A DNA stretch of 64,000 bases from Pseudomonas sp. ML2-2023-3 (GTDB lineage Bacteria; Pseudomonadota; Gammaproteobacteria; Pseudomonadales; Pseudomonadaceae). Both the position numbers and the translations under genes were made by a program. Positions within the stretch are counted from its first letter, which is position 1. The number at the start of each line of letters is the position of its first letter. The notes below the pieces were generated by a model. That model worked only from the letters and a program-made list of their open reading frames with translations. It made no database searches and was not told the origin of the DNA. The stretch covers positions 1,770,501 through 1,834,500 of the forward strand of contig NZ_CP146343.1 of assembly GCF_037055275.1 (NCBI RefSeq). Direction: 5' to 3'. This document shows, piece after piece, positions 19,617 to 28,287 of the stretch.

Positions 19617-20291
19617 TCAGTCGTTGAAGTCTTTCCAACCGCCCATTTGCTTCCAGCGGTTAACGATGCCACAGAACAGCTCAGCGGTTTTCTCGGTGTC
19701 ATAACGAGCCGAGTGCGCTTCACGCCCATCAAAATCGATATCAGCTGTCTGGCAGGCTTTGGCCAATACTGTCTGACCATACGCCAGGCCTGCGAGGGTA
19801 GCGGTGTCAAAGCTTGAGAACGGGTGAAACGGGTTGCGTTTCATGTCCAGGCGAGCGACAGCGGCGTTGAGGAAACCCAGGTCAAAGCTGCTGTTATGGC
19901 CCACCAGGATGGCACGCTTGCAACCGTTGGCTTTCAAGGCCTTGCGCACGCCACGGAAGATGTCGGTCAGGGCCGTCTCTTCGCTGACAGCCATGCGCAG
20001 TGGGTGGTCGAGCTTGATGCCTGTGAATTCCAGCGCTGCAGCTTCGATGTTGGCGCCTTCAAACGGCTCAACACGGTGGAAGTAGGTGTGCTCCGGGAAC
20101 ACAAAGCCTCTTTCGTCCATGCCGATCGTGACGGCTGCGATTTCCAGCAAGGCATCAGTAGCGCTATTAAAGCCACCGGTTTCAACATCGATTACGACCG
20201 GTAGATAGCCGCGAAAACGCTCGGCCATCGGGTGGCGCGATCCGCCGCCATGGCCGCCTTCGTGTTCGTCATCATAATGGTCGTCACTCAC
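19617..20291 (-). CDS. rnt: Ribonuclease T
   Basis: A 224-residue DEDD-family 3'-5' exonuclease that trims the 3' ends of tRNA and other stable RNAs. Exo I is [10 protein letters not shown] with the metal ligands Asp and Glu, and the later His and Asp motifs ([12 protein letters not shown]) are present. The N-terminal extension rich in His, Asp and Glu is common in Pseudomonas. The ATG overlaps the pyrC stop by four bases, giving a translationally coupled pyrC-rnt pair. Confidence 0.95.
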   Translation of the reverse strand: MSDDHYDDEHEGGHGGGSRHPMAERFRGYLPVVIDVETGGFNSATDALLEIAAVTIGMDERGFVFPEHTYFHRVEPFEGANIEAAALEFTGIKLDHPLRMAVSEETALTDIFRGVRKALKANGCKRAILVGHNSSFDLGFLNAAVARLDMKRNPFHPFSSFDTATLAGLAYGQTVLAKACQTADIDFDGREAHSARYDTEKTAELFCGIVNRWKQMGGWKDFND

Positions 20292-21334
20292 AGCTGTTCC
20301 TCCAGCAGGCGCCAGCGCAGTGTTTCACCGGCGCGCAGCGGAATTACGGTCAACTCGCCGAAAGGCAGGCTGTTTGGGGCGGTCCACTCCTGGCGAACCA
20401 GGGTGATGTGTTCGGTGCTGGCGGGCAATCCGTAGAAGCGCGGGCCGTTCAGGCTGGCAAAGGCTTCCAGCTTGTCCAGGGCATTGCGCTGCTCGAAAGC
20501 TTCGGCGTACATCTCGATGGCCGCATAAGCGGTGTAGCAACCGGCACAACCGCACGCCGCTTCTTTGGCGTGCTGGGCGTGGGGTGCAGAGTCTGTACCC
20601 AGGAAGAATTTCTCGCTGCCACTGGTGGCCGCATCCAGCAGAGCTTCCTGATGGGTGTTGCGCTTGAGAATCGGCAGGCAATAGAAGTGCGGGCGGATTC
20701 CGCCAACCAGCATGTGATTGCGGTTGTACAGCAGGTGATGAGCCGTAATGGTTGCGCCGACGTTGGCCGAGGCCTCGTTGACGAACTGCACCGCGTCAGC
20801 GGTGGTGATGTGCTCAAACACGACTTTGAGTGTCGGGAAGCGATCTACAACACGGCGCATATGCTCGTCGATGAAGATTTTTTCGCGATCAAAGACGTCC
20901 ACACCGGCGCGGGTGACTTCACCGTGGATCAGCAAGGGCATGCCAACTTCAGCCATGACCTCGAGGACCGGGAAGATCGCGTCGATGCTGGTAACACCTG
21001 AGTCGGAGTTGGTCGTTGCCCCAGCCGGATACAGCTTGGCTGCATGGACGAATCCGCTGGCCTTGGCCGTACGAATGTCTTCTGGCTGTGTTCGGTCAGT
21101 GAGGTAAAGCACCATCAGCGGCTCGAAACGGCTACCGGCCGGGCGAGCAGCCAGAATGCGCTGGCGATAGGCATCGGCTTCGGCAGCATTACGCACCGGA
21201 GGTACCAGGTTGGGCATGATGATGGCGCGGCCAAAAGTGCGCGCTACATCCGCAACCGTGTGAGGCAACACAGCACCATCGCGAAGATGTATATGCCAGT
21301 CGTCGGGACGCAGCAGGGTCAGGCGGTCAGACAT
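20288..21334 (-). CDS. pyrC: Dihydroorotase PyrC
   Basis: A 348-residue zinc amidohydrolase that closes carbamoyl-aspartate to dihydroorotate in pyrimidine synthesis. The metal motif is [10 protein letters not shown], and the typical FLGTDSAPH segment is present. The frame is open for 20 more codons upstream, but [13 protein letters not shown] is the standard start. It is the upstream partner of rnt. Confidence 0.95.
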   Translation of the reverse strand: MSDRLTLLRPDDWHIHLRDGAVLPHTVADVARTFGRAIIMPNLVPPVRNAAEADAYRQRILAARPAGSRFEPLMVLYLTDRTQPEDIRTAKASGFVHAAKLYPAGATTNSDSGVTSIDAIFPVLEVMAEVGMPLLIHGEVTRAGVDVFDREKIFIDEHMRRVVDRFPTLKVVFEHITTADAVQFVNEASANVGATITAHHLLYNRNHMLVGGIRPHFYCLPILKRNTHQEALLDAATSGSEKFFLGTDSAPHAQHAKEAACGCAGCYTAYAAIEMYAEAFEQRNALDKLEAFASLNGPRFYGLPASTEHITLVRQEWTAPNSLPFGELTVIPLRAGETLRWRLLEEQL

Positions 21335-21478
21335 TGGGAATTCCAGGCGGGTCAAACTGATGTGAATGCTACCGGAAAAGACTCTATCAGGCACTCGCTA
21401 TCAAGTTTTGTGATTGCTGACCGATATCTCATCAATCTGTGGACTGTTTTTTTGCAGTGCAAGCCTGTGGAGCCTCCC

Positions 21479-22384
21479 GTGCGCCAGCATTATTTCATCC
21501 TGCTCAGTATGTTTGCCAGCCTGCCTGCCATGGCTCTGACCTTTCAGACTCGGCTGGAGAATATCGAGTGGAAAGTGGAAGGCGACAAATTCGAGTGTCG
21601 GCTGATCCAGCCCATTACTGATTTCGGCTCCGGGGCCTTTGTGCGTCGAGCCGGGGAGCAGGCCGTTTTTCGTCTCAATGCCTACAACTCTATGCTGGGG
21701 GAGGGGTCTGCGAAGCTATTGGCCGCCGCCGCACCCTGGCAGCCGGGCCGCGGCGACATTGACCTGGGCTCGGTGCGAATTGGCCGTGGGCAGATATTGT
21801 TCAACAGTTCCCAGGCCCAGGCCGCCAGCTTGTTTCGTGGGCTGATTGAAGGGCGTAGCCCGTTGGTCAGGCACTACTCGCGCGATGGCAATGTTTCGGA
21901 GGTTCGCCTGTTACCGGCCAGATTTCGCCAGGCCTACGGGGATTACGAGGCGTGTACCACCAAGTTGTTGGCGAAGAACTTTGAGCAGGTCAGGCAAAGC
22001 CAGGTCGGCTTTCCTGGCGGGGGTACCGAGCTGGATGCGAAGGCTCGGATCAACTTGCAAGTCATGGTGGAGTACTTGAAGGCAGACCCTACGGTCAACC
22101 GCGTCATCCTGGACGGTTATTCCGATAATCAGGGCAATCGCTTGACCAACCGCGAGCTGTCACGGCGACGGGCATTGGCGGTGATGGACTTCTTCAAGGA
22201 GAAGGGGCTCCAGGAGTCTCAGATCACAGTCCGTTTTCATGGCGAACAATACCCCTTGGCACCCAACACGACCCGGGCAAATCGTGAGAGAAATCGTCGG
22301 GTCAGCGTGCGTTTGGAGCGTGTACCAGAGCCAGAAAAGTCTGTGCCTTCTGTAGGTGTCAGCAATTCTGCGGCGATTTCCTGA
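21479..22384 (+). CDS. motY: Flagellar motor stator-associated OmpA-like protein MotY
   Basis: A 301-residue exported protein. The N-terminal half matches the MotY family (FQTRLENIEW, FRLNAYNS) and the C-terminal half is an OmpA/MotB-type peptidoglycan-binding domain (ILDGYSDNQG, ELSRRRALAV). In Pseudomonas MotY anchors stators around the motor. The frame is open far upstream; the GTG at 21479 is chosen because GGAG stands 6 nt before it and it gives a clean signal peptide ending LPAMA. Position between pyrC and argG is the same as in P. aeruginosa. Confidence 0.88.
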   Translation: MRQHYFILLSMFASLPAMALTFQTRLENIEWKVEGDKFECRLIQPITDFGSGAFVRRAGEQAVFRLNAYNSMLGEGSAKLLAAAAPWQPGRGDIDLGSVRIGRGQILFNSSQAQAASLFRGLIEGRSPLVRHYSRDGNVSEVRLLPARFRQAYGDYEACTTKLLAKNFEQVRQSQVGFPGGGTELDAKARINLQVMVEYLKADPTVNRVILDGYSDNQGNRLTNRELSRRRALAVMDFFKEKGLQESQITVRFHGEQYPLAPNTTRANRERNRRVSVRLERVPEPEKSVPSVGVSNSAAIS

Positions 22385-22405
22385 CGTGACCGTCTGGTCG
22401 CTCCT

Positions 22406-22411
22406 TTGACA
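22406..22411 (+). promoter_or_regulatory. -35 element of the argG promoter
   Basis: A perfect TTGACA, about 100 bp upstream of argG. A -10 element about 18 bp later (TCTTAA) is weak and falls inside the ArgR operator. Confidence 0.5.
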
Positions 22412-22416
22412 TTATC

Positions 22417-22453
22417 TGTCGCTTTGTCGTCTTAAGCTGTCGCGCCTCTGTAA
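22417..22453 (+). promoter_or_regulatory. ArgR operator upstream of argG
   Basis: Two perfect TGTCGC half-sites at 22417 and 22438, exactly 21 bp apart; the second is followed by N8-AA as in the Pseudomonas ArgR consensus. The first is followed by CT instead of AA. The site lies just downstream of the TTGACA element and so would cover the -10 region. Confidence 0.72.
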
Positions 22454-22511
22454 ATTCATGGATATGGGCGGTAGACTGTTCGGCTTTTCGAACAACCCGT
22501 GGAGTGATGGC

Positions 22512-23729
22512 ATGGCGGACGTAAACAAGGTCGTTCTGGCTTATTCGGGCGGCCTGGACACTTCGGTGATCCTGAAGTGGCTGCAGGATACTTATAACTG
22601 TGAAGTCGTAACCTTTACCGCTGACCTGGGTCAGGGCGAAGAGGTCGAACCTGCACGTGCCAAGGCGCAAGCCATGGGCGTCAAGGAAATCTACATTGAT
22701 GACCTGCGTGAAGAGTTTGTTCGAGACTTCGTTTTCCCGATGTTCCGTGCCAACACCGTTTACGAAGGCGAGTACCTGCTGGGTACTTCCATTGCTCGTC
22801 CGCTGATCGCCAAACGCCTGATTGAAATCGCCAACGAAACAGGCGCAGACGCCATTTCCCACGGCGCAACGGGTAAAGGTAATGATCAGGTTCGTTTCGA
22901 ACTGGGTGCCTATGCCTTGAAGCCAGGGGTGAAAGTGATTGCTCCTTGGCGTGAGTGGGACTTGCTCTCCCGTGAAAAGCTGATGGATTACGCTGAAAAG
23001 CACAATATCCCGATCGAGCGTCACGGCAAGAAGAAGTCTCCGTACTCGATGGATGCCAACTTGCTGCACATCTCTTACGAGGGCGGTGTGCTGGAAGACA
23101 CGTGGACTGAGCACGAAGAAGACATGTGGCGTTGGACCAAGTCTCCAGAAGACGCGCCGAACACGCCGACTTATCTGGAATTGACTTACCGCAACGGCGA
23201 TATCGTCGCTCTGGACGGCGTCGAAATGACCCCGGCCACTGTGCTGGCAACACTCAACCGTATTGGCGGCGAGAACGGTATCGGTCGTCTCGATATCGTT
23301 GAAAACCGTTATGTCGGAATGAAGTCCCGTGGTTGCTACGAGACTCCGGGCGGCACCATCATGTTGCGTGCTCACCGTGCCATTGAGTCGATCACTCTGG
23401 ACCGTGAAGTTGCTCACCTCAAAGACGAGTTGATGCCCAAGTACGCGAGCCTGATCTACACCGGCTACTGGTGGAGCCCTGAGCGCATCATGCTGCAGCA
23501 GATGATCGATGCATCGCAGGCTCACGTTAACGGTGTTGTTCGCCTCAAATTGTACAAAGGCAATGTGATCGTTACGGGTCGCAAGTCAGACGAGTCTTTG
23601 TTTGATGCCAATATTGCAACGTTTGAAGAAGATGGCGGTGCTTACAATCAGGCAGATGCTGCCGGCTTCATCAAGTTGAATGCATTGCGTATGCGGATTG
23701 CTGCGAATAAAGGCCGCAAGTTGTTCTGA
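22512..23729 (+). CDS. argG: Argininosuccinate synthase ArgG
   Basis: A 405-residue ATP-dependent ligase joining citrulline and aspartate, the step after ArgF. The PP-loop [10 protein letters not shown] is at the N-terminus, with [10 protein letters not shown] and SPYSMDANL later. The start [14 protein letters not shown] is the conserved one; the frame is open 18 codons earlier. A GGAG lies upstream. A strong terminator follows the gene. Confidence 0.97.
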   Translation: MADVNKVVLAYSGGLDTSVILKWLQDTYNCEVVTFTADLGQGEEVEPARAKAQAMGVKEIYIDDLREEFVRDFVFPMFRANTVYEGEYLLGTSIARPLIAKRLIEIANETGADAISHGATGKGNDQVRFELGAYALKPGVKVIAPWREWDLLSREKLMDYAEKHNIPIERHGKKKSPYSMDANLLHISYEGGVLEDTWTEHEEDMWRWTKSPEDAPNTPTYLELTYRNGDIVALDGVEMTPATVLATLNRIGGENGIGRLDIVENRYVGMKSRGCYETPGGTIMLRAHRAIESITLDREVAHLKDELMPKYASLIYTGYWWSPERIMLQQMIDASQAHVNGVVRLKLYKGNVIVTGRKSDESLFDANIATFEEDGGAYNQADAAGFIKLNALRMRIAANKGRKLF

Positions 23730-23741
23730 TGCGTGCCGCAT

Positions 23742-23774
23742 AAAAAGCCCCGGCCATGTGGTCGGGGCTTTTTT
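23742..23774 (+). terminator. argG terminator
   Basis: AAAAAGCCCCGGCC and GGTCGGGGCTTTTTT form a stem with a four-base loop and a T run. The A run on the other side lets it serve the convergent gene as well. Confidence 0.9.
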
Positions 23775-23793
23775 ATGTCTTGAATTCAATGTA

Positions 23794-24480
23794 TTACAGC
23801 GCTCTTAAAGTCAGTTGAATGGTTCCAGTACTGCCAGTGCCGGGGTGGTAAGTGATAAAAATTTTAGCACCGTAGGGAGACGTATTTTTATAACGTTCGA
23901 TATCCTGTTTTGACGTCTCTGGCGTGATATCTGGCGGAGTACTGGTCAGCAATAAAAGCATGTCGCTCTTGCGGTTGTTAATCTTGGACTTTCGCACGGA
24001 CGTCGAGCGGCTATTCAGTATTTCGTGCGCAGCGCTTTTGTATAAGCGTGGGTTTGGCGGGTTGTTCAGTTCAGGCGTTTCTTTCGTGTCAGAGTCATAA
24101 ATTCGGTGGCCTTGAGGCAGGAATGTGAAGTTTTGAGGAGGGAACGAACTGAGTGTTATACCGGGTTGGTATGGGGGCGTGGCAAGTGATGTGCCTGTGC
24201 GGTTATGAGGGTAGGTACGAGGCGTATAGGAAGTCATAGTTAAAGGCAACGCTGCCTTGGATAAATCAGCCGGGGTGTAGAGTGTTTTGTTGTTGAAGTT
24301 CAGGGTCAGGAAAAATAACGTAATCAGTAGTAAGGGGAAGATAATTAAAAACCAAACATACTCTTTCTGATGTGCACTGTCGATGTACGGCAATGATACC
24401 GCTGCCGATGCTTCGGTCAGCATCGAAAAAACAGCAATTATGGTCAGAGGGTTATTGATTTTTAAAGTGTTCTTTATCAT
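23794..24480 (-). CDS. Uncharacterised membrane protein
   Basis: A 228-residue protein of unknown function. The first 80 residues hold two hydrophobic helices: NPLTIIAVFSMLTEASAA and a second rich in Phe and Leu, followed by LNFNNKTLYTPADL. From memory, this module (NPxxxIAxF ... WFLxxFP ... LxFxxxxLYxPxDF) begins many unrelated uncharacterised bacterial proteins. The remainder is hydrophilic, rich in Pro, Thr and Ser, and ends in a basic stretch and a segment with FITYHPGTGSTG. The ATG at 24480 is preceded by AGAAAGG. Base composition is clearly more AT-rich than its neighbours, which suggests recent acquisition. Confidence 0.65.
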   Translation of the reverse strand: MIKNTLKINNPLTIIAVFSMLTEASAAVSLPYIDSAHQKEYVWFLIIFPLLLITLFFLTLNFNNKTLYTPADLSKAALPLTMTSYTPRTYPHNRTGTSLATPPYQPGITLSSFPPQNFTFLPQGHRIYDSDTKETPELNNPPNPRLYKSAAHEILNSRSTSVRKSKINNRKSDMLLLLTSTPPDITPETSKQDIERYKNTSPYGAKIFITYHPGTGSTGTIQLTLRAL

Positions 24481-25346
24481 GGGATAACCTTTCTGGAGGG
24501 TAGTTGAAGTAAGAGGCTGGCGCACAGCGCTGGGGGGGCTCCTGTAACGGAGGGAACTGATGCTTTGCTTTAGGGGCCTGTTTCTATAAATTTAGACACT
24601 GGATATTGAAGCTGCAAACCCAGTCCAGGTTTTGAGTGTGACCTCTATAAGGTGGATCTTTCGGTTTTTTAGTTTGCTTCAATTGTTTGTAGGAATGCTG
24701 CAGTTATCTATAGTGAATCCCATAGGTGTTGTTGTTTATCTGGCGTAATTACATGTAGGTTTTTTATCTTGAGTTTGAATAAGCTGTAAGATATAGCGCC
24801 AAATGATTTTTGTTGGGCTTTTTTAAACGGTTTTTTCGTTGTGTGTCTTTTTGGAAGGTAAGCAGGGTTTGGTATTCTTTTGATATGGATTCATATTTGG
24901 GTGGTTTCTGAATGATCTGTAGTCCTATTCTGTAAGTACAGATTTCTGATATTTTCTCCTGAAAACAATAGTAGATTCCATCGGGTGAGTATTTAGTAGG
25001 TTGGATTATTGTGTTTTATGGTTTTTGCGTGAGGGAGGATGTGTTGTTTTGATTGGTTTGGATAATGGTTGAGTGTTGGGCGGGCTTTACCAATGCTGGG
25101 TTTAAATTTTGGACTTAACTGAAGAATGTTGGCTGTGCAAAGGTGCTGCTAATATTTAATGTGTATGTGCTTTTAATGTGCCGGTGGGTGTTGCTGGTGA
25201 TGTGTGTGCATCTGGGTTTGCTTGGAATGTATTGATTGAATGTTTAATGTTTGAAGGCTATTTCTGTAGGTTAAATCTTCAATATTTGTAGGAAGTGTCT
25301 TTGGATGCGGATGCGTGAGGGGGCGCTATGCCCAGTTTGTTATGAC
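24481..25346. other. AT-rich non-coding accessory stretch
   Basis: About 866 bp with no plausible gene in any frame. It is AT-rich compared with the rest of the window and strongly skewed to G and T on the plus strand (for example 51 of 60 bases at 25021-25080). Stops are frequent in all plus frames. It separates the orphan membrane protein from the IS630 element. I see no tRNA, no CRISPR repeat and no long inverted repeat in it. Confidence 0.6.
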
Positions 25347-25348
25347 TA

Positions 25349-26529
25349 GTGTCTCGAGCGGTTAGTTCATTAGCTTATTCTTCATCACACTCAGCTTTGC
25401 CATATGTACCGAGCTGATGATGGCCGCTGCGGTCTTTGTCCACTTGAACGGCTTGGCTGAATGCTCGTTATGAGCAGTAATGAACTGGCGGATCGCGACT
25501 TTCAGATCAGTAACACTGGTGAAGACACCTCGATACAGTGCGCGTCTCTCCAGCTGTGAAAACCAGCCTTCCACCGCGTTTAGCCAGGACGCACTGGTCG
25601 GCGTGAAGTGCAGCTTGAAGCGCGGATGTTTTTCCAGCCAGGCCTTGATCGCTGGGGTTTTGTGGGTCGAACTGTTATCCAGGATCACATGGAGATCCAA
25701 CTCGGCAGGCGTGTTCTTATCAATCTGCCGGAGGAAATCCAGGAACTCCTTGGCCCGGTGCCGCTGGGTAATCCGGCCCATTACTTCACCGGTCATGATG
25801 TCGAACGCGGCGTACAAGCTCGCCGTGCCATGGCGCTTGTAATCATGGGTTCGCCGCTCGATCTGCCCAGGCCGAAGTTGCAGCATTGGCTGAGTACGAT
25901 CCAGCGCCTGGATCTGAGTTTTCTCGTCAACCGACAGCACCATGGCGTTGTCCGGAGGGCTCAGGTACAGCCCGACCACATCGATGACCTTCTCAGCGAA
26001 GTGCGGATCATTGCTGATCTTGAATGTCTTCAGTCGGTGCGGCTTGAGATCCGACGCAGCCCATATCTGCCGGACTTGCCAGGTGGTAACGCGAGCGTAC
26101 TTGGCCATCAACCGGACGCTCCAGTGCGTTGCTTCCTTGGGAACCCGGTGCGTTGTCAGGGTCAGGATTTCTTTGACTTTCTCAGCACCCAGCTTCAAAG
26201 GCTGACCGCTACGCGGCAGGTCGTTCAGGCCGTCGATGCCCGACGCCAGATAACGCTTTCGCCACTTGAACACGGTCGGTGTCGTGATCAGTAATTGCCC
26301 ACAGATGGCAATGGGCGTCACCCCTTCATTGAGCAAAAGCAGTATCCGCGCCCGCTGAGCAAGGCTCTGCTCCAGCGTACTCATGCGCAGCCAACCTTGA
26401 AGCGTAAGAACGTCGGCGGGCTGCAGTGCAAAGGGAGCAATTGGACGAGGCATGCCTGGAACCATCTCGGGGCGAGGGGTGCACAGTATATCGTGGTACG
26501 TTAGAAAATAAACTAACCGCTCACGACAC
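25349..26529 (-). mobile_element. IS630-family insertion sequence, complete
   Basis: A 1181-bp element. The left end GTGTCTCGAGCGGTTAGTT (25349 on) and the reverse complement of the right end, GTGTCGTGAGCGGTTAGTT, form imperfect terminal inverted repeats. A TA dinucleotide flanks each end (25347-25348 and 26530-26531), the target duplication of this family. One intact transposase gene fills the element, so it may still be active. Confidence 0.9.
25362..26465 (-). CDS. IS630-family transposase
   Basis: A 367-residue transposase in one frame. The N-terminal helix-turn-helix (TPIAICGQLLITTPTVFKW) binds the ends. The DDE catalytic residues are Asp in LSVDEKTQ, Asp in VILDNSSTHK and Glu in LNAVEGWF, the last two in the usual IS630 spacing. 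The stop codon (25362-25364) lies inside the left terminal repeat. An alternative ATG four codons later (26453) is possible; neither has a clear ribosome binding site, as is usual for low-level transposase expression. Confidence 0.93.
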   Translation of the reverse strand: MVPGMPRPIAPFALQPADVLTLQGWLRMSTLEQSLAQRARILLLLNEGVTPIAICGQLLITTPTVFKWRKRYLASGIDGLNDLPRSGQPLKLGAEKVKEILTLTTHRVPKEATHWSVRLMAKYARVTTWQVRQIWAASDLKPHRLKTFKISNDPHFAEKVIDVVGLYLSPPDNAMVLSVDEKTQIQALDRTQPMLQLRPGQIERRTHDYKRHGTASLYAAFDIMTGEVMGRITQRHRAKEFLDFLRQIDKNTPAELDLHVILDNSSTHKTPAIKAWLEKHPRFKLHFTPTSASWLNAVEGWFSQLERRALYRGVFTSVTDLKVAIRQFITAHNEHSAKPFKWTKTAAAIISSVHMAKLSVMKNKLMN

Positions 26530-26582
26530 TAGGCTATGGTGCTGGTTCTAAAAATTCGAACAGCGATAAATTGGAATTGCCC

Positions 26583-27209
26583 ATGAATAAAGTGCTGATC
26601 GTGGATGATCATCCTGTAATTCGTCTTGCTGTGCGTATGCTCATGGAACGACATGGCTATGAAGTCATCGCAGAGACGGACAATGGTGTGGATGCTTTGC
26701 AACTTGCGCGTGAACACGCGCCAGACATTGTGATTCTGGATATAGGAATACCTAAACTTGACGGGCTTGAAGTTATTGCGCGGCTGTCCACACCAGCAGT
26801 GCTTATCAAGGTGCTGGTGCTGACCTCGCAAGCTCCCGGTCATTTTTCCATGCGCTGCATGCAGGCAGGTGCAGCGGGTTATGTTTGCAAGCAGCAGGAC
26901 TTGACCGAGCTGTTGAGTGCAATCAAGGCTGTGCTGTCGGGTTATAGCTATTTCCCTAATCAGGCGCTGCACTCAGTGCGTTCAAGCCTGGGCAATGCGA
27001 GTGAGGCTGATATGGTCAATCGCCTTTCGGGTCGGGAGATGATGGTGCTGCAGCAGCTGGCATGGGGGAAAAGCAACAAGGAAATAGCCGATGGCATGTT
27101 CCTTAGCAACAAAACGGTGAGTACCTACAAAACCCGACTTCTCTTGAAACTCAATGCCCGCTCGCTGGTAGATTTGATCGAACTGGCCCAGCGTAATGGC
27201 TTGGTGTGA
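26583..27209 (+). CDS. NarL/LuxR-family response regulator
   Basis: A 208-residue regulator of the BvgA/EvgA type. The receiver domain has the acidic pair VDDHP, the phospho-acceptor Asp53 (ILDIGIPK) and conserved Thr and Lys (LVLTSQ, VCKQQD); the LuxR-type helix-turn-helix is SNKEIADGMFLSNKTVSTYK. There is no histidine kinase gene beside it, so it is an orphan whose partner is elsewhere. The IS630 end lies only 51 bp before the ATG, so the native promoter may have been replaced or moved. TTG at 26571 is open in frame but MNKVLIVDDHP is the family start. Confidence 0.9.
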   Translation: MNKVLIVDDHPVIRLAVRMLMERHGYEVIAETDNGVDALQLAREHAPDIVILDIGIPKLDGLEVIARLSTPAVLIKVLVLTSQAPGHFSMRCMQAGAAGYVCKQQDLTELLSAIKAVLSGYSYFPNQALHSVRSSLGNASEADMVNRLSGREMMVLQQLAWGKSNKEIADGMFLSNKTVSTYKTRLLLKLNARSLVDLIELAQRNGLV

Positions 27210-27249
27210 GGGGGAGGGAATAGGGAAGTGACACCCAAAGCCCCCCAAG

Positions 27250-27275
27250 AAAAGCCTCCGCTAAGGAGGCTTTTG
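27250..27275. terminator. Terminator between the response regulator and the PA3496-like gene
   Basis: AAAAGCCTCC-GCTAA-GGAGGCTTTT: a 10-bp symmetric stem with T and A runs on the two sides, serving two convergent genes. Confidence 0.88.
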
Positions 27276-27292
27276 ATATTGCGTGATGGAAG

Positions 27293-27475
27293 TTAAAGAT
27301 CGTATCCATAATCTTCGAGCTCTTTCCTGAGCCGTTTTTCTTCCAGAAGCGCGTCAATGGTACGGCGTTTGGCCAAATTGGTTTTTGCCACCTCGACGAC
27401 AGGCTCCACTGCATCGTCTGGATCGACGACTGCAAAATCTTCTTCTACTTCCAGTTCTTCTTTGCCAGTGCTCAT
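27293..27475 (-). CDS. PA3496-family small acidic protein
   Basis: A 60-residue protein, acidic in the first half and with a charged helix KRRTIDALLEEKRLRKELEDY at the end. It matches the Pseudomonas family named after PA3496, which databases describe as a putative envelope integrity protein; the function is not established. It has no signal peptide. It stands about 105 bp downstream of nth on the same strand, the same neighbour as in P. aeruginosa. Confidence 0.75.
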   Translation of the reverse strand: MSTGKEELEVEEDFAVVDPDDAVEPVVEVAKTNLAKRRTIDALLEEKRLRKELEDYGYDL

Positions 27476-27581
27476 TTAGTTCACTCCAGGCCAAGACAGT
27501 CAATGGCGCCCCTTATAGCGATAATCGCCGCTCGGGTAAAAAAGATTTTCTCAATCGATCAGCCCATAAAATATCTATTAC

Positions 27582-28220
27582 TCAATCATCAGAGGTTTTT
27601 TGCTTGAATTCGCACAGATCCTCTATGCGGCAGCTTCCACACCGGGGCTTGCGTGCCTGACACACATAGCGCCCATGCAAGATCAGCCAGTGGTGGGCGT
27701 CCAGCAAATACGGTTTGGGCACGTGCTTCATCAAGTTCTTTTCGACCTCGACCACGTTTTTGCCCGGCGCAATCCCGGTTCTGTTGCTGACCCTGAAAAT
27801 ATGGGTGTCTACGGCCATGGTCAGCTGCCTGAAGGCGGTGTTGAGCACTACATTTGCCGTTTTTCTACCCACCCCAGGCAGCGCTTCAAGCTCTTCTCGC
27901 GTCTGCGGAACCTGGCTGTCATGGCGTTCAATCAATAAACGGCAGGTCTCAATCACGTTTTTGGCCTTGCTGTTATACAGGCCAATGGTCTTTATGTACT
28001 GCGACAGTCCTTCTACTCCGAGAGCGTAGATGGCTTCTGGTGTGTTGGCGACTGGAAACAGTTTGGCCATCGCTTTGTTCACGCTCACATCTGTGGCCTG
28101 GGCGGACAGAATCACCGCAATCAGGAGTTCGAAAGGAGATGAATAGGCCAACTCGGTCTTTGGCTCAGGATTGTCTTCGTGAAATCGGCGGAATATTTCA
28201 AGGCGCTTTGCGGCGTTCAT
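27582..28220 (-). CDS. nth: Endonuclease III
   Basis: A 212-residue base-excision glycosylase/AP lyase that removes oxidised pyrimidines. The helix-hairpin-helix LPGVGRKTANVV with the catalytic Lys and the Asp in VDTHIFRVSNR are present. The C-terminal [4Fe-4S] loop has the spacing C-x6-C-x2-C-x5-C. Length is normal. It follows an rsxB-like gene on the same strand. Confidence 0.96.
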   Translation of the reverse strand: MNAAKRLEIFRRFHEDNPEPKTELAYSSPFELLIAVILSAQATDVSVNKAMAKLFPVANTPEAIYALGVEGLSQYIKTIGLYNSKAKNVIETCRLLIERHDSQVPQTREELEALPGVGRKTANVVLNTAFRQLTMAVDTHIFRVSNRTGIAPGKNVVEVEKNLMKHVPKPYLLDAHHWLILHGRYVCQARKPRCGSCRIEDLCEFKQKTSDD

Positions 28221-28287
28221 GGGTAAAACACTTCCTGGATAGCTGTCCGTTAAACGAAGAGGCGCTTGCTTGTGGTGGGAAAATCTA

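Noticed and set aside
22359..23525. 388-codon open frame on the strand opposite argG
   Set aside because: It lies wholly antisense to a universally conserved gene, has no family likeness, and results from the codon bias of argG.
24481..25346. CRISPR array or tRNA gene in the AT-rich stretch
   Set aside because: No repeated units of constant length and no cloverleaf were found by eye.
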